Source of the DNA: Acinetobacter brisouisimilis
Lineage (GTDB): Bacteria; Pseudomonadota; Gammaproteobacteria; Pseudomonadales; Moraxellaceae
Reading direction: 5' to 3'
Assembly: GCF_000368265.1 (NCBI RefSeq)
Contig: NZ_KB851219.1
Span: forward strand, 2,321,081-2,385,080
DNA length: 64,000 nucleotides
Positions 8,806-16,654 of the stretch are shown here, in pieces. Made by a program: the position numbers and the translations under genes. The notes under the pieces were generated by a model, which saw only the letters and a program-made list of their open reading frames with translations, did no database searches and was not told where the DNA came from. Position 1 is the first letter of the stretch; each line of letters begins with the position of its first letter.

Positions 8806-9725
8806 TGATAACCTCCCGCATGCGGAATATTTTTTTGTACATCAAATAGATGTACCAATGCAGGTAAAATCGCGGTCAACGACTCGCTCGCGCCGCCACG
8901 ACTGCCCGGCAGGGTAATCACCAGACTGTTGTCTATATAGCCTGCCACACCACGTGACAGGGCGGCATACGGAGTGCGTTTTTGCCCAAAGCTACGCGCG
9001 GCTTCCATCAAGCCCGGAATTTCACGTTGCAATAATGGCTGCAAGGTTTCAATGGTCAAATCTTTCGGGCCTAAGCCTGTGCCGCCGACTGTAACAATCA
9101 GTGGATAATGGTTTTTTTGTTGTTCGATGAGTGCCAGCAATGCCTCAGGATCATCGGCAATGACCTGATAGGCAATCTCGCTAAAATTGGCCTCTTCCAG
9201 CATCTGCATGACACTCTGCCCCGCTGTATCTGGCTTTTTGCCTGCGGCAACCGTGTCAGACAGTACAATCACCGAAGCGTTTAAGCTGTGTTTGAGCTGA
9301 CGCACAAAATGCGATTTTCCGCCTTTTTTCTTGAGCAACCGACACTGATCCATCTGCAAATCTTCTGGCTCACAGTGCGGTTTCAGCATGTCATATAAGG
9401 TCAGTGCCGCAAGACTGGCTGCGGTCAGGGCTTCCATTTCCACTCCTGTTGGGCCAATGGTTTCCACGGTTGCCACAATAGTCACCGCCGCTTCATGCAG
9501 TTCAAATTCGACATCGGCACGGTAAATCGGCAGTGGATGGCACAGTGGAATCAGCTCATCGGTGCGCTTGGCGGCTAAAATTCCTGCAATGCGTGCGGTT
9601 TTCAGTGCATCGCCTTTTTCAGTATTGCCCTGCCGCAAGAGTTCAATACAATGCGGCGGCGCAGACAGCACCGCTTGGGCTTCTGCAATCCGGTAACTCT
9701 CGGCTTTCATGGCAACGTTTTTCAT
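8802..9725 (-). CDS. moaCB: Bifunctional MoaC–MoaB (cyclic pyranopterin monophosphate synthase fused to molybdopterin adenylyltransferase-like domain)
   Basis: A 307-residue fusion. Residues 1–150 are MoaC, which makes cyclic pyranopterin monophosphate from the MoaA product: the active-site motifs LCHPLP and GPTGVEMEALTAAS are present. Residues 155–305 are a MoaB/Mog domain, which adenylylates molybdopterin: TVGGTGLGPKDLT and LPGSRGGA are visible. The frame opens five codons earlier at a TTG; the ATG at 9725 is preferred. The fusion joins the second and a late step of cofactor synthesis in one chain. Such moaCB fusions are known in other bacteria. Confidence 0.93.
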   Translation of the reverse strand: MKNVAMKAESYRIAEAQAVLSAPPHCIELLRQGNTEKGDALKTARIAGILAAKRTDELIPLCHPLPIYRADVEFELHEAAVTIVATVETIGPTGVEMEALTAASLAALTLYDMLKPHCEPEDLQMDQCRLLKKKGGKSHFVRQLKHSLNASVIVLSDTVAAGKKPDTAGQSVMQMLEEANFSEIAYQVIADDPEALLALIEQQKNHYPLIVTVGGTGLGPKDLTIETLQPLLQREIPGLMEAARSFGQKRTPYAALSRGVAGYIDNSLVITLPGSRGGASESLTAILPALVHLFDVQKNIPHAGGYQ

Positions 9726-9755
9726 GACAATGTTTCTCAAATAGGAATAATTGGG

Positions 9756-10253
9756 TTAATGCTGGGAATGGGCGTGGTTATGTGTATGCGTATGATCTGA
9801 ATGCCCATGCTCCTCGGCACTATAGTCTTTACGAATACAGCAGCCTGTTACGAACTGACTTGTGCCATCGCTATAAAATTCTTCTTTCCAGACAGGCACT
9901 TCATGCTTGACCCGCTCTACAGCTTCTTCACAGGCAGCAAACGCTTCACGGCGATGCTCGGCATAAGCCAGCGCAATAATCGCCGTACCACCAATACCGA
10001 GTTTGCCAACCCGATGTACCACGCGCACATACTGCACCGTATATTTGGCTTGTACTTCCTGCTCAATTTGCCGAATCATTTTTTCCGCTAAAGGCGCATA
10101 AGCGCTATAACACAGCGCATCAACCGCACGCCCTGCATGATGGTTGCGGACCACGCCAATAAAACTGCCAATCCCACCACACGCAGGAAAGTCTGCAATC
10201 GGGGCAAAACAGTCGAGACTTAAATCCTGATTCTGAATTCGGGCAAAATCCAT
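9756..10253 (-). CDS. moaE: Molybdopterin synthase catalytic subunit with His-rich tail
   Basis: Large subunit of molybdopterin synthase; with thiocarboxylated MoaD it inserts two sulphurs into cyclic pyranopterin monophosphate. Conserved features include FIGVVRNHHAGRAV near residue 32, RVGKLGIGGTAIIALAYAEH, and the catalytic lysines in VKHEVPVWKEEFYSDG (about residues 115–130). The protein is 165 residues, slightly long, because it ends in a tail from about residue 148 with seven or more histidines alternating with small or acidic residues. The tail may bind metal. The start has GGAGGATAAAT upstream and is three bases from the moaD stop. Confidence 0.95.
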   Translation of the reverse strand: MDFARIQNQDLSLDCFAPIADFPACGGIGSFIGVVRNHHAGRAVDALCYSAYAPLAEKMIRQIEQEVQAKYTVQYVRVVHRVGKLGIGGTAIIALAYAEHRREAFAACEEAVERVKHEVPVWKEEFYSDGTSQFVTGCCIRKDYSAEEHGHSDHTHTHNHAHSQH

Positions 10254-10255
10254 AT

Positions 10256-10507
10256 TTATCCTCCCGCCACAGGTGACAACAACACCAAGGTACAGCCTGT
10301 ATCTAAGGCATCCTGGCGCGAAACAAGGCTATCGCCAATCGCACAGGCACATTGCTGAATTGCGGTTTGTGCCTGCGGATGCTGCTGACCGAGTTGTTCA
10401 AGCACTGCTGCAATATGCACAGGCGCATGAAACTCAAGCTGAAGCTCGCTCGGCAGCCAGCGCGTCACTGCACCAAAACCTTCAATCTGTACGGAAATTT
10501 TTTGCAT
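10256..10507 (-). CDS. moaD: Molybdopterin synthase sulfur-carrier subunit
   Basis: An 83-residue ubiquitin-like protein ending in LLSPVAGG. The C-terminal Gly-Gly is adenylylated and thiocarboxylated and donates sulphur to molybdopterin synthase (MoaE). The ATG at 10507 with GGAGG seven bases upstream is the correct start; the reading frame continues upstream only because it overlaps moaA sequence in another frame. The activating enzyme MoeB is not in the window. Confidence 0.93.
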   Translation of the reverse strand: MQKISVQIEGFGAVTRWLPSELQLEFHAPVHIAAVLEQLGQQHPQAQTAIQQCACAIGDSLVSRQDALDTGCTLVLLSPVAGG

Positions 10508-10508
10508 G

Positions 10509-11519
10509 TTAGCCTCCAAGCATATGCATACTGATTTTTCGGGGGGCATGCGCTTGAGCATGAATGGCATGAAACCCAGCGGCTTTGTGCCAAATATACG
10601 ATCCGATGCGTTGCTGTAACTGCTCACGCGCCACATCGGAATGATCTGCCAACGCCTCAATCTCAGACTTGAGCGCAATGCCTTGTGGCGCAAACAGACA
10701 GTTAAATAATTCGCCCTGAGCAGTCAGGCGGATACGGTCACACTGCCCACAAAAGGCGTGGCTAATGGTGGAAATAATCCCCACATCATAGCTTTGGTCT
10801 AAACGGTAAATGCGTGCAGGTGAATGATCCTGCGGTAAAGCCTCAATCTGATAATGCGCTGCAAGCTGTTGCAAAATCTGCTGCTCGGTTACCACTTGCT
10901 GACGTTGCCACTGCGCATCGCCATCCAATGGCATATATTCAATAAAACGTAACGGTAGTTGTTGCTGTTTGGCCCAAGCCACCAACGGCAGGATTTGTGA
11001 ATCGTTGATGCCCTGCATCAGCACGGTGTTGATCTTGATGGATAGCTCTGCCTGCTGTGCCGCAGTAATGCCCGCCAAGACAGGCGCAAGCTCGCGCTTT
11101 GTGAGTTGCTGAAAAAGCTGTGGATCGAGACTGTCCAGACTGATATTCAGATCGTCCAGACCCGCCTGTTTGAGCGCTCGTGCATATTTGGGTAGATAGT
11201 GCCCATTACTGGTCATGGCAATACGTTTTAAGCCCAGTGCGCGCAGGGATTGTAACTGTTCTATAAAGTGCACCACGCCCTGACGCATCAGAGGCTCGCC
11301 GCCTGTAATACGCAGACTGTCGATGCCACGCTCGACCATAAACTGGCAAAAAGCATACAGGTCTTCAAAACTGAGTAAGCTGTGTTTATCCATCCATTCG
11401 GGATGTTCAGGCATGCAATACAGACACTTGAAATTACAGCGATCCGTCACTGAAATTCTCAGTTTACGTTTTTGGCGACCAAACTGGTCAATCCACGAAC
11501 TGGTGGCAGGCTGCATCAT
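10509..11519 (-). CDS. moaA: GTP 3',8-cyclase MoaA (radical SAM)
   Basis: First enzyme of molybdenum cofactor synthesis, converting GTP to 3',8-cyclo-H2GTP. It has the radical-SAM cluster motif CNFKCLYC (about residues 29–36), the GGEP SAM-binding motif, a second C-terminal cluster binding site CGQCDR…C (about residues 266–283) and the conserved C-terminal Gly-Gly. Start at 11519 is an ATG-ATG pair with AGGAG ten bases upstream; the 19 codons further upstream in frame look non-coding. Length 336 is normal. Confidence 0.95.
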   Translation of the reverse strand: MMQPATSSWIDQFGRQKRKLRISVTDRCNFKCLYCMPEHPEWMDKHSLLSFEDLYAFCQFMVERGIDSLRITGGEPLMRQGVVHFIEQLQSLRALGLKRIAMTSNGHYLPKYARALKQAGLDDLNISLDSLDPQLFQQLTKRELAPVLAGITAAQQAELSIKINTVLMQGINDSQILPLVAWAKQQQLPLRFIEYMPLDGDAQWQRQQVVTEQQILQQLAAHYQIEALPQDHSPARIYRLDQSYDVGIISTISHAFCGQCDRIRLTAQGELFNCLFAPQGIALKSEIEALADHSDVAREQLQQRIGSYIWHKAAGFHAIHAQAHAPRKISMHMLGG

Positions 11520-11624
11520 GCACGGATCACTCCTAGCGTTTAAAAAAGGAAGATGGACAAATCGGGCAAAGCCCAACGCATCTTTTATGATCTGTATTGA
11601 TGCAAGAAATATTCCAACATTGCA

Positions 11625-12239
11625 CTAAATCAACACATTCAACTGTTTGTATTGTTGTAATTCGTCGAATGAATTAATACTGTGAAAAATCAGTGCATGT
11701 TTGCGGAACTTCACCGCCTGCGCCTGCATCAATTTAAAGCATCTTTTCAGGCTCAATTCGCCTTGCTCAATCTGGGCGCTCAAAGTTGGCAAACTGCTGC
11801 GTTTCAACAGACAAAACGGATACAGTGCCGCACCATTGATTTCCACATACGCCACCTCGGCTTCAGGGTGCTGCTGCAAACTTTGATGCAGTTTTCTGAG
11901 TACCGCTTTGGGCAGATAGGTCACATCGCAGGGCACAAACAGTACATAGTCTGCCGATACATGTCGCCATGCACTTTTCAGCCCCATGAGTGGCCCTAAA
12001 AAGCCCGATTCATCATCCTGAAAGCTGTGAATACTCGGCACTACATGCTGATAAATGCGATGGTCGCGGTTGCTGTTAATCCATTGCTGTTGTACCTTGC
12101 CGCGAAAATTCTGCGAGATTTTTAACAGTTGAATCTGCTTGTCAAAACACTGCAACAGCTTGTTTAAACCCTGCATGCGGCGGGCTTGTCCGCCTGCTAA
12201 AATCACCAGATCGGTCACGGGATAATGGGCATCAGTCAT
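11625..12239 (-). CDS. mobA: Molybdenum cofactor guanylyltransferase
   Basis: Attaches GMP to molybdenum cofactor to form the MGD form that enzymes such as NasA require. The 204-residue protein opens with the nucleotide-binding signature VILAGGQARRMQGLNK and has FVPCDVTYL near residue 100. The ATG at 12239 with GGAG seven bases upstream overlaps the end of nasA by eight bases, so the two are coupled. The remaining sequence is more diverged than the other Moco proteins here. A 105-base gap separates it from moaA. Confidence 0.88.
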   Translation of the reverse strand: MTDAHYPVTDLVILAGGQARRMQGLNKLLQCFDKQIQLLKISQNFRGKVQQQWINSNRDHRIYQHVVPSIHSFQDDESGFLGPLMGLKSAWRHVSADYVLFVPCDVTYLPKAVLRKLHQSLQQHPEAEVAYVEINGAALYPFCLLKRSSLPTLSAQIEQGELSLKRCFKLMQAQAVKFRKHALIFHSINSFDELQQYKQLNVLI

Positions 12240-15000
12240 GGGCAAGCTCCTGTTGACAGGATTTAATTAAGCCTCGAATTTCAGGCAGACACGAACCACA
12301 ATTGCCGCCTGCTTTTAAGCACGCAGTCACCTGTTTCTCATGGGTAATATTCTGGGTTTTAATCGTTTCAAGAATGCGGTTTTTACCGACTTTAAAACAA
12401 CTACACACCAACGGCCCATCGCTGTTGCCAGCATTCATCGGTGCTGCGGCCAGCAAGGCCTTACGGTGCGTGGCGCTCAAACGCTCACGTTTAAACAGGC
12501 TGGCAATCCATGCCCGATCGGGCAAAAAGGCTTTGTCGGCAATGTACAAACACGCCACCAGACGGTTGTCTTTGAGCACCACGATATGACACAAATTCTG
12601 GCTCTGGTCTTTGAGATCCAGCCATTCCAGACTGTCATCATTAAAAGCCAGTAATGCCTTGATGTTACTGGTAATGTCATTAAAACTTTGGCGTCCTGCC
12701 AGTTCATACTGTGCCGCATACGGCGTAGTGACCTTGTTCCACCAGCTCACCGACTGAATCGACTCGCGCACCTGTGTGTGATATTCCTCACGAATAAAAC
12801 ACACGCCCTGCCAGCGACTATGAAATGGCTGCACCATCACAGGGGTATGTTTAAATTCAGGTTCACCCGAAATCGCATCGACTACAGGGTTGACTACCTT
12901 GCCAATCCGCGCATCGGAGGCGAACTGTTCTGTCCAGTGAATCGGTGCAAAAATCTGCCCACGGCGTACGCCTTGCGAGAACTGCGCCCGCAGCACGCAC
13001 TTGCCCCAGCTTGAAAACACTTCCACCAGCCCCTGCTCGGCAATCCCGTATTTCAAAGCATCTTGCGGGTGAATTTCACAAAAGGCTTCGGCACGGTGAC
13101 TCGCCAATGCAGGTGCCAAACCTGTGCGGGTCATGGTATGCCACTGGTCGCGAATCCGCCCTGTATTTAGAATCAGTGGATAATCACTGCTCGTTGGGTG
13201 GACAGGGGCAATAGGTGCGGTTGCAACAAATCTCGCTTTACCCGATGCAAAGCTAAACTGTCCCTGTTCAAACAGACGTTCACGCGCTTGAGGCTGTTGC
13301 CACACGGGCCATTGAATTGGTTGTAGTTGCTGATAATCTTCAGCGCTGAGTTCACTCAGTCCAGCCAAGTTAAAGTAGCGGAAGGTGCTGCACTGCTCAC
13401 GTCCTATCAAGTCACTGTTTTGGTAAGCCGAAAGTTGAGCATGTTCAAGGAAAATCTCATGTGAAGACTGAAAATCGAAGCCTGAAAAGCCCATTTTCTG
13501 TGCCACTTGTGCCACTGCCCACCAGTCAGCTTTGGCTTGCGCAGGCGCAGGTAAAAATGCCCGCTGGCGTGAAATACGGCGCTCCGAGTTGGTGACTGTG
13601 CCATCTTTTTCACCCCAACCCAAAGCAGGCAATAAAATGTCGGCATATTGGGTCGTGTCAGTGTCTTGGCAAATATCCGACACCACCACAAATTCGCATT
13701 TTTCCAGGGCGCGTTTGACCTGATCGGCATTTGGCAGACTGACCACAGGGTTGGTCGCCATAATCCACAAGGCTTTGATCTTGCCCTGCTCCACTGCCTC
13801 AAACAAATCCACGGCTTTTAAGCCTGCCTTGGTGGCAATTTTCGGGCTTTGCCAGAACTGTTGTACCAGTTGCTGATGCTCAGGTGCATCCAGATCCAGA
13901 TGTGCCGCCAGCATATTCGCTAGCCCGCCGACTTCACGTCCGCCCATGGCATTCGGCTGCCCTGTCATGGAAAATGGCGCTGCGCCTGTGCGCCCGATTT
14001 TCCCTGTCAGCAAATGACAGTTAATAATCGCATTGGCTTTGTTGACCCCTTGCGAGGACTGGTTCACGCCCATGGAGAACAGGCTCATGACCTGTGCAGT
14101 CTGTGCAAATTTTTCAAAAAATAGCTGTAACTTGTCCAGTTGGATGCCTGTACGCTGTGCCAGTTCGGCTAAACCTAACTCGCCCTGACTGGCTGCTAAA
14201 GCCACCTCCAGATTATCAGTATAGCGTTCGACAAAACTGTGGTCGGTATAACCATGTTGATGCAGATACTGCAATAAACCATTGAACAGGCTGACATCTT
14301 GCCCCGGTAAAATCGGCAGGTGTAAATCCGCCTGCTCACAGGTCGCGGTAAAGCGCGGGTCGATCACCACCACAAACAGATCACGCTCAGCTTTGGCTTG
14401 CATGATGCGCTGATACAACACCGGATGACACCATGCGGTGTTGGAACCGACCAGCACCACCATTTTGGTCTGCTCAAAATCAACATAGCTGGCAGGAACA
14501 AGGTCTTCGCCAAAACTGCGTTTGTGTGCTGCTACAGCAGAGGACATGCACAGGCGCGAGTTGGTGTCGATATTGGCAGTGCCCAAGTAGCCTTTGACGA
14601 ATTTGTTGACCACATAATAATCTTCCGTCAAGAGTTGCCCTGAGACATAAAAGGCAACGCTGTCTGCACCATACTGCTCAATACTCTCTTGAAACCGCTC
14701 GGCAATCTGACTCAGGGCAGCATCCCAACTGCTACGGCGGCGTGCAGCGTGACGTCCCTGCATCGGCTCAAGCACACGGGTTTGCAAACCCAGTGTATCG
14801 GCCAAATGACTACCTTTAATACACAGGCGCCCAAAATTGGATGGATGCTGGGCATCTCCACGCACCGCCACCTGTTGCCCGTGTGCAGTCTGAGTCACAT
14901 CGACCTGCACCCCGCAGCCCACACCACAATACGGGCAGGTGCTAAAAGTGGTCTGGGTGTCGCCGTGCTGAGGCTGTTCTACCATTGCAATGCTGTTCAT
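12232..15000 (-). CDS. nasA: Assimilatory nitrate reductase catalytic subunit
   Basis: Reduces nitrate to nitrite in the cytoplasm using Mo-bis-MGD. The N-terminal CPYCGVGCG plus LCIKGS bind a [4Fe-4S] cluster. The Mo-ligand cysteine is probably that in DTNSRLCMSSAVA (about residue 155). The C-terminus (about residues 865–915) carries a BFD-like [2Fe-2S] domain with CSCFKVG and CGSC, as in the cyanobacterial/Klebsiella NasA group that receives electrons from an NADH-dependent partner. The 922-residue length fits. I used the ATG at 15000; a GTG at 15012 is possible. The gene lies between its probable electron donor gene and mobA. Confidence 0.95.
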   Translation of the reverse strand: MNSIAMVEQPQHGDTQTTFSTCPYCGVGCGVQVDVTQTAHGQQVAVRGDAQHPSNFGRLCIKGSHLADTLGLQTRVLEPMQGRHAARRRSSWDAALSQIAERFQESIEQYGADSVAFYVSGQLLTEDYYVVNKFVKGYLGTANIDTNSRLCMSSAVAAHKRSFGEDLVPASYVDFEQTKMVVLVGSNTAWCHPVLYQRIMQAKAERDLFVVVIDPRFTATCEQADLHLPILPGQDVSLFNGLLQYLHQHGYTDHSFVERYTDNLEVALAASQGELGLAELAQRTGIQLDKLQLFFEKFAQTAQVMSLFSMGVNQSSQGVNKANAIINCHLLTGKIGRTGAAPFSMTGQPNAMGGREVGGLANMLAAHLDLDAPEHQQLVQQFWQSPKIATKAGLKAVDLFEAVEQGKIKALWIMATNPVVSLPNADQVKRALEKCEFVVVSDICQDTDTTQYADILLPALGWGEKDGTVTNSERRISRQRAFLPAPAQAKADWWAVAQVAQKMGFSGFDFQSSHEIFLEHAQLSAYQNSDLIGREQCSTFRYFNLAGLSELSAEDYQQLQPIQWPVWQQPQARERLFEQGQFSFASGKARFVATAPIAPVHPTSSDYPLILNTGRIRDQWHTMTRTGLAPALASHRAEAFCEIHPQDALKYGIAEQGLVEVFSSWGKCVLRAQFSQGVRRGQIFAPIHWTEQFASDARIGKVVNPVVDAISGEPEFKHTPVMVQPFHSRWQGVCFIREEYHTQVRESIQSVSWWNKVTTPYAAQYELAGRQSFNDITSNIKALLAFNDDSLEWLDLKDQSQNLCHIVVLKDNRLVACLYIADKAFLPDRAWIASLFKRERLSATHRKALLAAAPMNAGNSDGPLVCSCFKVGKNRILETIKTQNITHEKQVTACLKAGGNCGSCLPEIRGLIKSCQQELAHD

Positions 15001-15032
15001 ACCGTATTCCACGCTGCCAAATCCAACTTCTA

Positions 15033-16643
15033 TTAACCTGCTTGTTTTAATGCAAAATCTTTACCAAACAGCAGTTTATTCCTGAACGGATGAATCGGTG
15101 TCTGATCTGCAATCAGCTCGGCATACCACATGCCATCTTCAGTGTCGCCAAACAGCACTGCACCCACGACCTTGTTGTCCTGAATGATGATGCGTTTGTA
15201 AATCTGGCGTTTGTCATCGTGCAGCAGGATTTCTTCAAAAGCATCTTCAGGCGCAAAATTGCCTGCCGAGAACACATCACAACCACTGACTTTCAACTGG
15301 GTCGGCACAGGTTGCGCAGCAAAGGTCAGACTGCCATGTTCTGCCAGATGTGAAGCACAGATAAAGGCTTGTCCCCACAGCGGCTCCACCAGACCAAAGG
15401 TCTGCCCGCGGTGCTCAATACATTCCCCGACCGCATAAATGCTCGGGTCGAAAGTCTGCATGGTGTCATTCACCAGCACGCCACGGTTGCAGCGCAAGCC
15501 TGCCTGCTGTGCCAAGGCAATATTCGGGCGAATGCCCACGGCAAATACCACCAGATCGGCAGGAATAATCGTGCCGTCTTGCAGTTCCACTTGGGTAACT
15601 TGCCCCGCATCATTACCCACCAAACGCTGGGTAAAGGCTGAGGTGATCACCCGAATGCCTTTGGCTTCAATGCTGGCTTTGAGCATGGCACTGGCACAGG
15701 CATCTAACTGGCGATCCATAATATGCGTGGTTAAATGCAGCACGGTCACGTTCATGCCACGGCGTTTTAAGCCATAGGCCGCTTCAAGCCCCAGCAGACC
15801 ACCGCCAATCACCACGGCATCGCGTTGGCTTTGGCTGCATTCAATCATCTGGTTAACATCGTAAATGTCGCGGAAAGTTAAGACACCTTCTAAATCTTTA
15901 CCTTCCACAGGTGGAATAAACGGCTTCGAGCCTGTCGCCAAAATCAGGCGGTCATAAGCGACCATTTCACCTTTTTGTGTGGTAACGGTTTTATGGCTGC
16001 GGTCAATCTTGATAGCAGAATCATCGGCAATAAAACGGATATTTTTTTCGGCGTACCATGCAGGCGTATGCAGCATGATGTCTTCGATTTTTTTCTCGCC
16101 CGACAACACAGGTGAGAGCATGATGCGGTTATAGTTACCCCAAGGTTCTTCCCCGATCACGGTAATCTCGTAACGATCAGGTGCCATATCCAGCAAATCT
16201 TCCAGACAGCGCATGCCTGCCAGACCATTACCCACCAGCACCAAAGCCTGTTTCTCTTGTTGTTGTCCGTTACTGGTCAGATAGGTTTTCATCGGCTGGC
16301 TACACACCCAGACCCGACCGTCTTCCACCTTGCTTGGATAGACCAGCAAATGCTGTTCGCTGTCTTCAAGACAACGCCCTGTTGCCAGACTAAAATGCTG
16401 TTTATAAATCGGGGATGCCACCACACGCTCCCCCTGAATATCCCCCAAAATCCCGCGTGGCATAACATTGGCCTGACTAAACGGATCGCGCGCACTCAAG
16501 GCATATACTCGTGCTTCGTCACCGACACGAAATAACGCAATGGGCTGACTGGCAACCAGTGCCCCGATGCCTGTATTGGGGGTAATGTCGTCAAGGGCAC
16601 AGATTTCAATCCAGTCCATCTCTTGCATTTGCTGATTGGTCAT
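15033..16643 (-). CDS. NirD-like domain fused to NirB-type FAD/NAD(P) oxidoreductase
   Basis: A 536-residue two-part protein. Residues 1–115 resemble the nitrite reductase small subunit NirD (Rieske fold, ENTRY-like VGDEARVYALSARDPFSQANVM) and lack a full set of Cys/His cluster ligands, as NirD does. Residues 130–530 are an FAD-dependent pyridine nucleotide-disulfide oxidoreductase similar to the front half of NirB: LVGNGLAGMRC, ATGSKPF, VVIGGGLLGLEAAYGL and VGIRPNIALA are visible. It sits between nasA and nirB with an excellent AAGGAGA site. It probably passes NAD(P)H electrons to NasA and may also serve NirB as its small subunit (inference). Separate nirD is absent here. Confidence 0.85.
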   Translation of the reverse strand: MTNQQMQEMDWIEICALDDITPNTGIGALVASQPIALFRVGDEARVYALSARDPFSQANVMPRGILGDIQGERVVASPIYKQHFSLATGRCLEDSEQHLLVYPSKVEDGRVWVCSQPMKTYLTSNGQQQEKQALVLVGNGLAGMRCLEDLLDMAPDRYEITVIGEEPWGNYNRIMLSPVLSGEKKIEDIMLHTPAWYAEKNIRFIADDSAIKIDRSHKTVTTQKGEMVAYDRLILATGSKPFIPPVEGKDLEGVLTFRDIYDVNQMIECSQSQRDAVVIGGGLLGLEAAYGLKRRGMNVTVLHLTTHIMDRQLDACASAMLKASIEAKGIRVITSAFTQRLVGNDAGQVTQVELQDGTIIPADLVVFAVGIRPNIALAQQAGLRCNRGVLVNDTMQTFDPSIYAVGECIEHRGQTFGLVEPLWGQAFICASHLAEHGSLTFAAQPVPTQLKVSGCDVFSAGNFAPEDAFEEILLHDDKRQIYKRIIIQDNKVVGAVLFGDTEDGMWYAELIADQTPIHPFRNKLLFGKDFALKQAG

Positions 16644-16654
16644 CGCTGTTCTCC

